From JBQTGK01 sp052400665 (GTDB taxonomy: Bacteria; Bacteroidota; Bacteroidia; Bacteroidales; Marinifilaceae): 64,000 nt of DNA. The stretch is from the NCBI GenBank assembly GCA_052400665.1, contig JBQTGK010000004.1; one strand, written 5' to 3'. A program made the position numbers and the translations under genes. The notes under the pieces are model-generated. The model saw only the letters and a program-made list of their open reading frames with translations, had not been told where the DNA came from and did no database searches. Shown in pieces: positions 8,474 through 22,700 of this stretch (its first letter is position 1; the number at the start of each line of letters is the position of its first letter).

Positions 8474-8929
8474 ATGAAAATTCAAATTGATGAGGTAGAT
8501 CACAAGATACTCTCATATCTGATTAAAAATGCACGTATCCCTTTTCTTGAAATTGCCCGGGAATGTGGAATCTCCGGAGCTGCGATTCATCAAAGAGTAA
8601 AAAAACTTGAAGATGCCGGAATTATTGATGGATCACGTTTTATAGTTAAACCCAGAGCTTTAGGTTACGAAGTTTGTGCTTTTGTTGGAATTATTTTAGA
8701 TCATGCACATCAGTACAAGATGGTGGTTGATAAAATTGATGCAATACAGGAAATTGTGGAGTGTCATTTTACAACAGGAAATTATACTTTTCTGGTAAAA
8801 ATGCTTTGTAGAGATAATCAGCATTTAATGGATGTTTTAATTAATACATTGCAAAATATTCCCGGGGTATCTAAAACCGAAACACTAATCTCTTTAGAAC
8901 AGACAGTAAATCGGGAAATTAAATTATAA
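8474..8929 (+). CDS. Lrp/AsnC-family transcriptional regulator
   Basis: A 151-residue regulator with the normal two-part Lrp layout. The N-terminal winged helix (DHKILSYLIKNARIPFLEIARECGISGAAIHQRVKKLEDAGII) binds DNA, and a C-terminal RAM/AsnC ligand domain (about 70-150) assembles octamers and senses amino acids. It is monocistronic, closed by a strong terminator at 8951-8977. An Xaa-Pro aminopeptidase gene follows, so a link to peptide or amino-acid use is possible but not shown. Confidence 0.92.
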   Translation: MKIQIDEVDHKILSYLIKNARIPFLEIARECGISGAAIHQRVKKLEDAGIIDGSRFIVKPRALGYEVCAFVGIILDHAHQYKMVVDKIDAIQEIVECHFTTGNYTFLVKMLCRDNQHLMDVLINTLQNIPGVSKTETLISLEQTVNREIKL

Positions 8930-8950
8930 ACCGACTTAAAATATAGAGTA

Positions 8951-8977
8951 AAGCTTCCCTAACCGGAAGCTTTTTTT
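8951..8977 (+). terminator. rho-independent terminator of the Lrp gene
   Basis: A perfect 8-bp stem, AAGCTTCC (8951-8958) with GGAAGCTT (8965-8972), a six-base loop and a run of seven T residues. It lies 21 bases after the lrp stop. Confidence 0.9.
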
Positions 8978-9079
8978 GTTGATACATGTCATAAATGGAC
9001 AAAAATCAAATTCATTTCCTATCTATTTTTGTATCTTTCCGAAACTTTATTATTAAATACTTAAATAAAACTTAATAAA

Positions 9080-10465
9080 ATGTTTCCTAAAGAAGTTTAT
9101 ATAAACAGACGCGAAAAGTTACGCGCAACAATGAAAGAGGGAATTGCTATTGTTCTTGGTAATCCTGATGCTCCAATGAATTATGCCGGTAATATTTATC
9201 ATTATCGTCAGGATAGTACATTTTTATATTTCTTTGGTATCGATCATCCTGGTTTTGCGGGTGTTTTTGATATTGATAACAATAAAGATTATGTTTTTGG
9301 TAACGATGTCGATATTGATGATATCATCTGGATGGGACCTCAGCCAAGTGTGAAAGATCAGGCTGCAGAATTTGCCTTGGAAAATACGGCTCCTTTTGGT
9401 GATTTAAGCAAATTTGTTGCAGATGCTGTAAAAGAAGGTCGTAAAGTGCACTTTCTGCCAGTTTACAGAGCCGAGAATAAAATTCTGATTCATGAATTGC
9501 TGGGAACTCCTCTTGATGCCATAAAAGAGAATGCATCTAAAGAGTTTATGAAGGCAGTTATCGCTCTACGCGAGATAAAAGATGAGTATGAAATTGAAGA
9601 GCTGGAGCGTGCAGCTAAAATAGGCTACGAAATTCATACTACAGCCATGAAAATGGCCAGAGACGGCGTTTACGAAAGAGAAATTTCAGGAGAATGTGAA
9701 GCCATTGCTTTGCGTGCCGGAGGTTTACTTTCTTTCCCACCTATTGTTTCGAAAAGGGGAGAAACTCTGCACAATCACGAACATGGAAATCTACTTAAAA
9801 CGGGCGATTTACTTTTGGTCGATAGTGGTGCCGAAACCGATACTCATTATGCTTCAGATAATACAAGAACAATTCCGGTTGGTGGTAAGTTTAGTCAAAA
9901 ACAAAAAGAAATTTATGAAATTGTTTTGGCAGCCATTAATAAAGGACATGAATTAATTCGTCCTGGTGTTACCTACCAGAGTATTCATCTTGAGGTGTGT
10001 AAAGTTATTGCATCGGGTTTAAAAGATCTTGGCTTAATGAAAGGTGATGTTGATGCTGCTGTTAAGGCCGGAGCACATGCACTATTTATGCCTCACGGAC
10101 TCGGTCACATGATGGGACTTGATGTGCATGATATGGAAGATTTTGGTGAAGATTTAGTTGGGTATGATGAACATATACAAAGAATTGATCAGTTTGGAAC
10201 CGCCTATTTACGTTTGGGTAAAGAATTAAAGCCAGGCTTTGTTTTAACCAATGAACCAGGCATTTATTTTATTCCTGCATTAATTGATAAATTTAAGTGT
10301 GAAAATATTCACGCCGAGTATATTAATTTTGATAAAGTTGACGAATATCGTGACTTTGGTGGAATTAGACTTGAAGATGACGTTTTGGTAACAGAAGATG
10401 GAAATCGTTTAATAGGTAAAAGAATCCCAATTACAGTAGATGAGGTGGAAAATATAATGAAATAG
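9080..10465 (+). CDS. Xaa-Pro aminopeptidase (M24B)
   Basis: A cytosolic metallopeptidase that removes an N-terminal residue preceding proline. The 461-residue protein has an aminopeptidase P N-terminal domain (about 1-150) and a pita-bread M24 catalytic domain. The metal ligands appear in order: two Asp in LLVDSGAETDTHYASDNTRT, His in HGLGHMMGLDVHD, Glu in LTNEPGIYF and Glu in GGIRLEDDVLVTEDG. It has no signal peptide. It has its own terminator at 10490-10522 and seems to be a single-gene unit. Confidence 0.94.
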   Translation: MFPKEVYINRREKLRATMKEGIAIVLGNPDAPMNYAGNIYHYRQDSTFLYFFGIDHPGFAGVFDIDNNKDYVFGNDVDIDDIIWMGPQPSVKDQAAEFALENTAPFGDLSKFVADAVKEGRKVHFLPVYRAENKILIHELLGTPLDAIKENASKEFMKAVIALREIKDEYEIEELERAAKIGYEIHTTAMKMARDGVYEREISGECEAIALRAGGLLSFPPIVSKRGETLHNHEHGNLLKTGDLLLVDSGAETDTHYASDNTRTIPVGGKFSQKQKEIYEIVLAAINKGHELIRPGVTYQSIHLEVCKVIASGLKDLGLMKGDVDAAVKAGAHALFMPHGLGHMMGLDVHDMEDFGEDLVGYDEHIQRIDQFGTAYLRLGKELKPGFVLTNEPGIYFIPALIDKFKCENIHAEYINFDKVDEYRDFGGIRLEDDVLVTEDGNRLIGKRIPITVDEVENIMK

Positions 10466-10786
10466 ACTTATATTCAATTATATAAAGTGGGCGGTCTTTC
10501 TTGTGAAAGACCGCCTCTTTTTATTTCAATGCTTATTTAATTTTTCTTAACTTTATTAAATATTTTACAATATCTGTAACAAAAAAATACTTTTGTCAGT
10601 TTATAATATAGATTTGTGGAATAATATTGCGCATATACAAAAAACGTTTTTTTTCGTTTCTGCGTATTTAACACTAGCTAACTGAATAAAAAGTCCTTTT
10701 GGGACTGTAAATGTTTACTTGAAAGAGCACTATCTTATTATTCGTTTTTTTTGAAGTACCCTTTCTTGAACGATTTTTATAATATT
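10466..10786. other. leader region of the giant repeat gene
   Basis: About 320 bases. It holds the aminopeptidase terminator, a perfect AAAAAACGTTTTTT palindrome at 10639-10652, and a short AGTCC/GGACT hairpin at 10692-10706 in the presumed 5' leader of the giant gene. The function of the palindrome is not known. Confidence 0.45.
10490..10522 (+). terminator. strong terminator after the aminopeptidase gene
   Basis: An 11-bp perfect stem (GGCGGTCTTTC at 10490-10500 with GAAAGACCGCC at 10505-10515), a four-base loop and a T-rich tail. It isolates the giant gene from upstream transcription. Confidence 0.92.
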
Positions 10787-13700
10787 ATGAATCTTAATGA
10801 TATGGGAAATGGTAAAAATTTTACTCGATTTCAAAATTTTTTAAAAGTAGTTTTTGTTTTTATTCTTTTTGCACTGCCAATAAAAAGTATTGCACAGTAC
10901 GACTATGAGCATTATGTTCCGCCGTTTTACTGTTCTGCTCAGGTGGGAAAACAAGAGATTTTTCTTTCAACCAATTCTGAGAAAGAATTAACCGTGTATG
11001 TTGAAGACGGACAAGGGAAATCAATAGCAGGTCCTTTTACCATTAGCAGGACTAAAAGTGAAACCTATATTTTCGAAACTTCATCAGGGGCAACATATAG
11101 TACCCATAGCAATTCTAGTTATCCTGATGGGTGCAGTTATTCCTATGGAATTATTGGGCCTAAAGAACTGAACAAACCGCTAGATGGACACGGTCTAAGA
11201 ATTTACTCTTACGATGGTCCTTTTTTTGCAAACATAAGGCACGGTTTTAGTAATGATGGTGACGGAGGAGCTTTAACCCACGGTTTTTCTTTATCTGCTA
11301 AAGGGGCTACAGCACAAGGAACCGATTTTTATTCGGGACACTTATATAATCATACGATTCTTCATAATACTAATTCCTATTATTCAGATCCATATTATTA
11401 TGGAAGATATCCTGTTAGGGGACATTCCATATCGGTAATGGCAGTTGAGGAGGGAAGTACAACAGTTACATTCTCTGGTTTAAAATGCAAGTACATTACA
11501 AAATATGAAAGTGGAAGTGTAAAATTAGTTCCTATTACTTCAGATGAGACCATAAGTGTTGATTTAACTAAAGGACAATCTTATACTATTGCAGTAAATT
11601 TATATGGAGAAGAATTTCATAACGAATCAATAGAGGTTCGTAACGGAATGAATGGTACTCATATTACCTCAAGCCAAAAGATTGTGGTAAACTCTGGTTC
11701 TTGGACTGCAGGAGCAAAGCCTTCTCAGGATATGGGATTCGACCAGATTGTGCCAGTTGATCAGGTTCGTGATAAATACATTGTAATGAAAGGACTTGGT
11801 CGGGCTGAACCTGATCCTGGTGCTTATTATGCAGGACAGGAAAGAACAATTGTTGTTGCTACTCAGGAAAATACCGAAGTGTGGGTAAACGAAGTTAACA
11901 AAGGAACTCTTGCCAATCCTGGCGATTTTATGATTTTGGATGATATTGTTAATCCAAGTGCATTACCTACCCTTTATATTAATACCAAAGGTAAAGATGT
12001 CTATGTTTACCAAACCATGTGTGGTACCAGTGGTAACTATATAAATATAGGTCTTAACTTTATTCCTCCTCTAACTGTTTTAGGAATGAAAGAAGTGGTA
12101 ATTCCTAAAGCTAAGCAAATTACAAGTGGAGATTATATTTATCCTACAGTTACAATTTTAGCACAAAAAAATGTAGATGTAGAATTTAATGGAAATCCTG
12201 TACCAAATCCACACGATGTAACAGGAACTACAGAGTGGGTGTATTTTAAAGTGTCAGAAGATATACTTGGTGACTGCCGTTTTGCGGGAAATAAAGCAAT
12301 TAATGTAGCATGGACAGCAAGTTCTAATACTCTTGGTGCGGCAGGTTATTATTCTGGTTTTACAAAGGCAGTATCACCTATTCATCCAGAAATAGATGTT
12401 GATACTGATTTAGGTGTTATTTGTGAAAGTTACGACGATAATATTGTGGTATCGGTTAAAGAACCCGAACCAGATTTTTATGAATGGTATATAAATAATT
12501 TTGAAGGAGATGCAAAATTTCCTAATAGTCCACTCGATGTTGAGGCTCCGGATGTTGAAACATCCTACTATGTGATTGGTTATTATCGCGATCCTAGTTT
12601 GGATATTTTATTTAATGGTGACTTTTTAGATGGATACAATGGTTTTAATTCCGAATATGAACTAGTTACTAAAAATCTTACAGAGCCAGGAAAATTTGCT
12701 ATTACTGGTCGCCCTAAAGATGAAAATGCTCTTTTAAATGATTTTCCGCCTTTAAGTGGATGGAAAATGTTCCTTGGTTATTCCGATAATCAGGGCGATG
12801 TGGTGTATCAGGTTGATGAACTAGAGGTGGAATCAGAATTCAATTACATTTTTAAAATGTATGGTCGTTTGGCTCAGGATGAATCGGCCAATGATCAATC
12901 ATTAAGAGTTTTGGTTAATGATGAAACAATTATTACTGATTTTACAATTAACAGTTCTAATGAGTGGCAATCATCTTCTGCTTTATGGAGTCCGGGAGAT
13001 GCCAGAAAAGCGAGTATTAAAATCTTAAATAATAATTTGGATAGTCAGGATGCTTTTTTTGCAATTGATAGTATCTCATTTGTGCAGGCAGTGCAGGATA
13101 CTGCAGTATTTGTGGCCAAAGTTGTTCCTAATATCAGTACCATAAAAGATACTGAATACCATTTTTGTGAAGGCACTCCAAACTCATTAGATGTTTCCAA
13201 TGGCGAAACCAGTTGGTACGACTATTCCTGGTCTAAAAAAGATGATGAGACTGGAGAATATATCAAATTGGTAAATACTGATGATATTTTCGGAGTAGAT
13301 TCTTGCGTGCTTACTTTTAATGATCCTAAGCAAATTGAGGAAGGTACATATAGATGTACAATTGGCTTTAATGAAGATTATCAGCGATGTGGACCAGATG
13401 AAACATTAGATGTCGATTTAGAGGTTTTTGTAGATTTGGATGCTAATGTTCGTATTTCAGGTGCTTCTCATACTTGTATGAATAGTCCGGTTACTTTCCA
13501 GGCTTTGGTAGAAGGCGATCAGGAGATTCTTAAATGGTATGTAGATGGTGCTGATGAACCAGTTTATGTAAGTAAGGATAAGGAATATTCATTTCCTGCA
13601 GAAACACAAGGTATGCATACAATTCGATGTGAGGCAGAAAATGGATGTGGATTGTCATTTGCAGAGGTTCAAATTGAAGTTTTGGCTTATCCAAAATTAA

Positions 13701-16700
13701 CAGCTTTAAATGTAGCAGATCATACTTGTGTAGGTGCCGATGTAAGTTTGGAAGCACTTGCTACAGTTGAAGGTACGAGTAATCTTAAATATTACTGGTA
13801 CAAAGGAGTCGAAAGTTTAGATCATAATGAATCAACTTATAGTTTTACCTCAAGTTTAGATGATCAGGGAGATGTTTATAGTGTGGCAGTTTCTAATACG
13901 TATACTGTTGGCGATGATATTTTTGAATGTAGGTCTGAACAAACATTGGAAACAGATCCTTTAAATATTATTCCAGAGGTTAATTTAACTCCACTTAGCG
14001 ATGCAACGCTTTGTGAAGGAGAATTTCATGAGTTTAAGGCTGAAGTAGGAGAAGATGAATCGAATTATGAGTTTAAATGGAAAATAAATAATGTTCTTAC
14101 AGATAATAAAACATCTGCTTATGCTATTTCTTCTGTCTCAAACAGTGATGTTGGAGCTTATAAGGTTGTTGTTTGGAATGAGTGTTTTACAGAAAAATCG
14201 ACAGCGAATTTAGCCATAAAACCAAAAATTAAAGTTTATGGTATTGATTTTAACGCCGATGGACCTTTCTGTACGGCAACAAATGTTTCTTATACTTTTA
14301 ATGTGGAAGATAATGGTGCGGCTTACGAATATAAAATTATTGACCCTAAAGGAAATGAAACAATAACTACTCAAACTGGAACTTTCCTTGTGGACGAAAG
14401 CACACAAGGAGAATGGCAGTTTATTGTAAATGGCGAATGTGGTGAGGATCCATTTGTCTATAAACAAAGTTTCTGGCTAATTCCCGATTTTGGAAATCTT
14501 ACTATTGATGATGTAGGAACTTGTTTGGGTGAAAATATTAATTTCTATGCTAAGGTTGATCTTGATTCAGATTTATCAGAATTAACATATCTATGGAAAA
14601 ATTCTGCTGGAACAGAATTGGGTACCGAGGCTACTTTACCAATAAATAATGTTCAGGAATCCGATTTGGGAACATACTCCTGTACTGTCTCCGATGGATG
14701 TCATGAAAAAACAGAATCTGCAGTTCTTAGTATCGAGAAAGTAAATACAAATCCAGATCTTGCCGAAATAACGTTATGTGTAGGTGAGAGTTTAGAAATT
14801 GCTATCGATTATGTTGGTACTCCGGAATTTGAATGGAGATTTAATGATCCTAGTGGATCAATAATTAATTCTACGAATACTTTTAAAATACCTTCTGTTT
14901 CGAAAACTGATGAAGGAATTTACTATTGTAAGGTTAAATTAATTTGTGGTACAAGTGTAACAGTTAAAAGAAAATTAATTGTAAACGAACATATTAATGT
15001 TGCCGATGTTTCTGATCTAACAATTGATATTTGTCAGGGAGATAAACCTGAACTTACCATTAATGTAACTGGTGAAACCGACAATTATTCAGTGCTTTGG
15101 ACTGATGGAGCAGATACACCTTTAGATGGTTTTGGTGATGTAAATACAATTCAATTGCCAGCTCATAATACAGTGGGTAGCTTTACCTATAAAGCAATAG
15201 TTGATGGTAATTGCGAAGATTTTGAGAAAAAATACATTGTTCAAGTCCACGAGAAGCCAATATTAAAGGCTGTTGATAATGATATGCTAAAATGCTCTGG
15301 TCTCGTTGAGTTAAATATCACCGAAAGTGGAGAACACAATGGCATTAGCTGGTGGAAAAATGGAAGCGAAATTTTCGATGGAAATTCTGAACCAACTGAT
15401 TTTGTGATAAATCCTGCAACAAGTCCTGATGATGATGGAACCTATATCGCTAAAGTTAGTTCTAAGTATTGTGGACCTGCACAGTCTTCAATTAAATTGG
15501 ATATCATAAATACAATTGAACTTAAAGAACAAAGTCCTGCGCTTACAGAAGTTTGCGAGTCTAATAATGTGACTCTTTTTGTGAAAGCAGATGGTGATGA
15601 TATTCAGTACAAATGGACTCATACAGCAGATCCATCTAAAACATTTCCTAATTCACCAAGTATAGAATTAAAAGATGTAACTTCTGCAAAAGATGAAGGT
15701 GAATATACTTGTGAGTTAAGTAATGATTTGGGATGTGGAAATACAACAGCAACATTTAATGTAATTGTAAACGAGAACCCGAGTATTTCACATCCTGAAG
15801 ATCAGACAATTTGTGAAACTACTACAAGCGTTGATTTTAAAGTTAAAGGATCGGCCGAAGGAGATGAAAATTACCAGTGGTATAAGAATGGTGTATTGAT
15901 TCCTGGAGCTACCAGCAGAATTTATACAGAGAATTCGCCAGCTAACGGTTCAACATATTATTGTACTGTTACAGGAACTATTGGCGATTGTGGTACAGCT
16001 AAATCCAATGAAGCCACACTTACAATTATAAAAGAAGTGTCAGTTACCGATCCTATCGATCAATATATTGCCGATGGAGCAGATGCAACATTTAATGTTA
16101 AAGCTTCGGGCGAACCAGAATATTCTTACCAATGGCAAGTTTGGAATGGAACAGATTGGTTTGACATTTCTGATGTTGATAAATATTCAGGAACAAAAAC
16201 TACTGAACTAAAAATTACAAATGCTGATAAAGCGACCTACGATGGTAAGCAATACCGATGTGTTGTCTTAAGTTCTGGTAAAGTTTGTAATTCTTCTGCA
16301 ACTAGTAATGAAGCAACACTTCACATTAACACAGTTGTTAAAATTGCTGCTCAACCTGAAAATCAGACGGTTTGTGAGGGAGAAAATGCAATTTTCGAAA
16401 TTACAGGAAAAATTTCAGACCTTACTTATACCTGGGAATATAGTACCGATGGAGTAAACTTTAACTCAATAAGTGGAGAGTCATCTTTATCAGAATCAAG
16501 CGATGCAAACGGATCAGAATTAACAATTAGTCCTGCTGCATTGGCTATGAATTCATGGAGTTTCCGTTGTTTGGTAAGTGATGGAAGTAGTACTGATGAA
16601 TACTCTAATGAGGTATCAGTTAGAGTATTGAAAGATATTGATGTGTCTACAGCTAATGCAAGTTTTAATCCTTGTTTGAATAAAAATTTCTCATTATCAG

Positions 16701-19700
16701 TTGAAGCAACTGGGGATGATATAAAATTCCAATGGTATAAAGACGATGTAATTATTACAGGAGCAACAAAAGCTACCTATAATTTTGGAAATATAGCTTT
16801 AGCAGATGAAGCAACTTATAAATGCGAAGTTTATAACGATCAGCATTGTAATGATATTACCAGAACATTTATTGTTGATGTAAAAGTACCAGCAACTGTA
16901 GACGATCCGGAAAATGTTGTGATGTGTGAGACAGATATTGATCCGAAATTTACAGTAACAGGTGGAGGATATGATATCTCTTATCAGTGGTATAAAAATA
17001 ATGTTGCCATTTCAGGAGCTGAATCAGCAAGTTATACCGAAACAGATCCTAAAGATGGAAATACCTATTATTGTGAGGTTTCGAATACCTGCACAACAGT
17101 AAAATCGAAGAGTGCTTTATTAAGCGTAGTAAAAAATCTTGAAACAACTGATCCAGATAATTTAACCATTGCCGATGGAGCCAATGCAACATTTACTGTT
17201 ATTGCCAGTGGAGAACCAAATTACACTTACCAATGGCAAGTTTGGAATGGATCTGATTGGGATAATATTTCAGATATTGATAAATATTCAGGAACATCAA
17301 CTGCAGAATTAACAATTACCAATGCCGATAAAGCAACTTACGATGGAAAACAATATCGATGCGTTGTTTATAGCGATGGAGGAATTTGTATTTCAGAAGT
17401 AACAAGTGGTAAAGCTACCTTAACAATAAATACAGTAGTTAAGATCGCAGCCGATGCTAACAACGCCGAAGTTTGTTTTGGTGATGATGCAAGTTTAACA
17501 CTTACCGGAACCAGTGATGCATTAGCATTTACCTGGGAATACAATAAAGGAGGTAGTTGGATTGCTGCCGATGGGCAAGATGGAATGTCTGCAAATAAAG
17601 TAGGAGCAGTATCAACATTAACAGTACCTGGAACTGATTTAGGAATTAACACTTGGCAGTTTAGATGTTTGGTAAGCGATGCATCTAGTACCGATGTTTA
17701 CTCAAATACAGTTACAGTTCGAGTATTGGAAGATATTGTAGTATCTACCATAGATGAAAATTTCACACCATGTTTGAATGATGCATTTGCACTAAGTGTG
17801 GTAACAACAGCTGGGGATGATATAAAATTCCAATGGTATAAAGACGATGTAATTATTACAGGAGCAACAAAAGCTACCTATAATTTTGGAAATATAGCTT
17901 TCGCAGATGAAGCAACTTATAAATGCAAAGTTTATAACGATGAGCATTGTAATGATATAACCAGAACATTTATTGTTGATGTAAAAGAACCAGCAACAGT
18001 AAACGATCCAGTAAGTGTTGTGATGTGTGAGACAGATGTCGATCCGAAATTTACAGTAACAGGTGGAGGAGATGGTATCTCTTATCAGTGGTATAAAAAT
18101 AATGTTGCCATTTCAGGAGCAACATCAGCAAGTTATACCGAAACAGATCCTAAAGATGGAAATACTTATTCTTGTGAGGTTTCAAATACCTGCACAACAG
18201 TAAAATCGAAGAGTGCAGTATTAACTGTTGTAAAAAATCTTGAAACTACCGATCCGAAAAATTTAACCATTGCCGATGGAGCCAATGCTACATTTAGTGT
18301 TGTTGCCAGTGGAGAACCAAATTACACTTACCAATGGCAAGTTTGGAATGGATCTGATTGGGATAATATTTCAGATATTGATAAATATTCAGGAACTCAA
18401 ACAGCAGAATTAACAATTACCAATGCCGATAAAGCAACTTACGATGGAAAACAATACCAATGCGTTGTTTATAGCGATGGAGGAATTTGTATTTCAGAAG
18501 TAACAAGTGGAATTGCTACTTTAACGATTACAGCTGTTGATAAAATTCTTAATCAACCTAAAGGTAATGAGGTATGTAATGGTGAACCTACTAAAATAAC
18601 TATTGAGGGAACAGTAGTTGGACATACTTATATATGGGAATATGACGAAGGCGACGGTAGTGGATATAAACCTGCTGTTGGAAATTACAGTATGATTTCA
18701 AGCGAAACAGGGAAAATATCAACATTATCTATTCCTAATGCCTCTCTTGCTATGAATTCCTGGTTGTTTAGATGTGTTGTAAATCCTGTAGTGGGTTCTA
18801 GTGAAACTTCTCAACCAACTACGATTCGAGTACTGCAAAATATTACAGCTTCTGCAGTTAATGCAGATCAAAGTGTTTGTGAGAACGAATCAGTTACAAT
18901 GGCAGTAACAGCTACAGGAGATGATAAGCTTTATAAATGGTATAAGGATTCGGAGCCATTAATAATTTTATCAAAAAGTGAAGAATTATCAATTCATAAT
19001 GTACAACCGATAACAAATGAGGGCGCTTATACATGTGAGGTTTATAATACTCTGGGATGTGGTGACCAAACCGTTCATTTTACCATAGATGTAAAAGAAT
19101 TGGTGGCAGTAACTAATCCATTCGATAAAATAATTTGTGAAACAGATGAAGCACCAATGTTTACAGTATCAGGAAGTGGAGAGCCCGGTTTTACATATCA
19201 GTGGTACGATAAGAATGGTGTGTTAGCAGGAGAAACTTCCGATTCATATACTGCTGTAAGTAAAGAAAATGGTCAATCATATTATTGTAAAGTAGTTGGT
19301 GCTTGTAATACAGCTAATTCAAATGTTGCCAAATTAAGCGTAGTAAAAAATCTTGAAACAACCGATCCGAAAAATTTAACCATTGCCGATGGAGCCAATG
19401 CTACATTTACTGTTGTTGCCAGTGGAGAACCAAATTACACTTACCAATGGCAAGTTTGGAATGGATCTGATTGGGATAATATTTCAGATATTGATAAATA
19501 TTCAGGAACTCAAACAGCAGAATTAACAATTACCAATGCCGATAAAGCAACTTACGATGGAAAACAATACCGATGCGTTGTTTATAGCGATGGAGGAATT
19601 TGTATTTCAGAAGTAACAAGTGGTAAAGCTACCTTAACAATAAATACAGTAGTTAAGATTGCAGCCGATGCTAGCAATGCCGAAGTTTGTTTTGGTGATG

Positions 19701-22700
19701 ATGCAAGTTTAACAGTTACCGGAACCAGTGATGCATTAGCATTTACCTGGGAATACAATAAAGGAGGTAGTTGGATTGCTGCCGATGGGCAAGATGGAAT
19801 GTCTGCAAATAAAGTAGGAGCAGTATCAACATTAACAGTACCTGGAACCGATTTAGATATCAACACTTGGCAGTTTAGATGTTTGGTAAGCGATGCATCT
19901 AGTACCGATGTTTACTCAAATACAGTTACAGTTCGAGTATTGGAAGATATTGCAGCTTCTGCCGTACTTGCAAATCAAAGTATCTGTGAGAACGAATCGG
20001 TAACAATGGAAGTAACAGCTACAGGAGATGATAAGCTTTACAAGTGGTATAAGGATTCAGAGCCGTTAGCAATTTTATCAACAGCTTCTTCTTATCGAAT
20101 CGATAATGTGCAACCGACAATAAATGAGGGCGACTATACATGTGAGGTTTATAATCTTCGGGGATGTAACGATCAAACCGTTCATTTTACTATCGATGTT
20201 AAAGAGTTTGTTGCAATCAGTGATCTTTCGGATATAAAAATGTGTCCTTCTCAGCCAGATCCTGTATTTAAAGTTAAAGTAAGTGGTGATACTCCTTATG
20301 GATTTCAGTGGTACAATAGTGCTGGAGCAATTAGTGGAGCAACTTCCGATACTTATACAGAAACAAATCCTGTTGATGGGGAAACATATTATTGCGAACT
20401 TACAAATGATTGTAATACGATAACTTCTAATACGGCTATTTTAACTGTATATGAAGAAGCTAAATACACTTCGCAGCCTATTAGTATTAGTATTTTAGAT
20501 GGTGATGATGCTGAGTTTAATGTGGAAGCTGCAGGTGAAGAACCTCTAAGCTATCAGTGGCAGGAAGATTCTGGTTCTGGTTATGTAGATATTACAGATG
20601 ACGCTACTTATTCAGGAAGTAATACAGCCAATTTAAAAATTACAAAAGCAAATCTTACATTTAATGGTAATAAGTATCGTTGTTTGCTTTCTAATATTTG
20701 TAATACAGATTTGGCTAGTGCCGAAGTAGACTTACAAGTATTACCACTTTACAAAATCCTAACTCAACCAGCAAACCTTCAGGCCTGCTTAAACGATGAA
20801 GTATCCTTCGAAATTGTTGGAACAGATACGGATACTCCTTACGATTACGAATGGGAATACAATGATGGCAGTGGAACTTTTGTTAATGCCGAAGGTGTTC
20901 TTGGAATGGAGGAAGTGTTAATTACAAACGGATCACAGCTTAAAATTTCGAGTGTAAGTCTTGATATGAGAAACTGGACATTCCATTGTATTGTTAAAGA
21001 TGGAATTAGTGAAAATGATACCTCAAATGAAGTTGCCATTGAAGTGTTTGAGCCAGTAAGTTTTGATTTAATTGATGATCAGAATCTATGTGCTGAAGAA
21101 AGTATGCAGATTTCTTTAAGTGGACTTACAGGAACTACACCAATTTCTTACTCATGGACTAAGGATGCAACAGAAGTTTCGACAACAGCAATTGTAACTA
21201 TTGGTGAAGCCGACAATGGAAATTATGAAGTGACTGCCGGCAACGGTGTTTGTCCTGATTTTACCGATGATTTTGTTGTAAGTCATTATTCAAAATTAAG
21301 TATCGAGGCTTGGTCTAATACAGATCAACTTTGTATTGGCGAAGAGGAAACCTTAACTGCCACAGTAAATGTTGATCCGGCATTAGCCGCTGGTACAAGC
21401 TACGAGTGGTTTAAAGACGAGATTAGTTTGGGAGTAACAACAGCCGATTATAAACTTACTGCTACAAGTAAGGATCAATCAGGAATGTACAAATTAGTTG
21501 TATTTGATGGTTGTAATACCGAAACAGTATCTGGTTACATTGATATTTATGAACCAATTAAGAAAGTTGATGACTGGTTAAGTAAGGAGACTCTTTGTGT
21601 GGGTCAAGAATTGAGTTTGGAAGTAAATGTGTCGGGAGATGCAGTAGATTATACCTGGACAAAAGATGGAGATCCTATCACTGCAACTACGAATTATTTG
21701 GTGACTAAAGTCACAACTGATGATGCAGGTACATACAAATGTGTTGTAACAGACCATTGTGGAATAGAATTGACTTACACAATTGAGATTACAATACTGT
21801 CGATTCCTGAAATTGCAGATGGAATTGAAGATTTACCAGCCATTTGCGAAGGTGATGCTTTACAATTAGGACCTATTAATATTAAGGGTACTTACGGTGC
21901 AATTACCTGGACATTAAATGATGCTTCGGAAGATACAAGTTCTGGCTTAAGTTTGATTTTAGGAGCAGCAACTAGTGATATGGAAGGCAATTATAAAGTA
22001 GCCGTTACAAATATTTGTGGAACCGTTGCTTCTATTGGTACACAGGTAGTTAATCCAATTCCAGCAATGGAGCCAATAGCTGATCAAACGGTTTGTCAGG
22101 GCGAAGATGTAATTTTCAGTGCTAAGGCAACTGGCCGTGATGTTCATTATCATTGGAAAATTGATGGTGAAGATCAAGCTACAAGTTTATCTGTGCTATT
22201 AATTAATGGAATGAATGTTTTACCTGCTGATGAATTTACTCAGCGAATATATACTATTGAATGTTCGGTAACTAATGACAACGGATGTGGTGAAACTTTA
22301 GTAGAAACAGCACAGCTAATTGTTAATCCAACTACCATATTAAAAGAAACTCTTAAAGATGTGGTAAAATATGTTGGCGATGATTATACAATGAGTCTTG
22401 ATGTTACAGGAACCGATTTATCTTACGAGTGGACTCATGAAAAAACAGATGGAACAATAGAAGTCTTAGGTGTTGATGCACCAACAATCGAGTTTACTAA
22501 TATAGATTTAAGCGATGCTGGTTATTACAGCTGTATTATTACAGGAACATGTGGTACGCGCATAGCTTCGGGTACTCTAACAGTTAAGGTACCGGTTAAA
22601 ATAGTTGAAGATCTATCTGCTTTCGAAGAAAAATGTGAAGGCGACGCCTTACGATTATTAATAGTTACCAGCGGACAAGTGGAGGCCATTAAATGGTTTA

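Noticed and set aside
17368..17652. 94-codon ORF on the - strand, repeated at 19582-19866
   Set aside because: Both are antisense shadows of the near-identical B domains of the giant gene, not genes.
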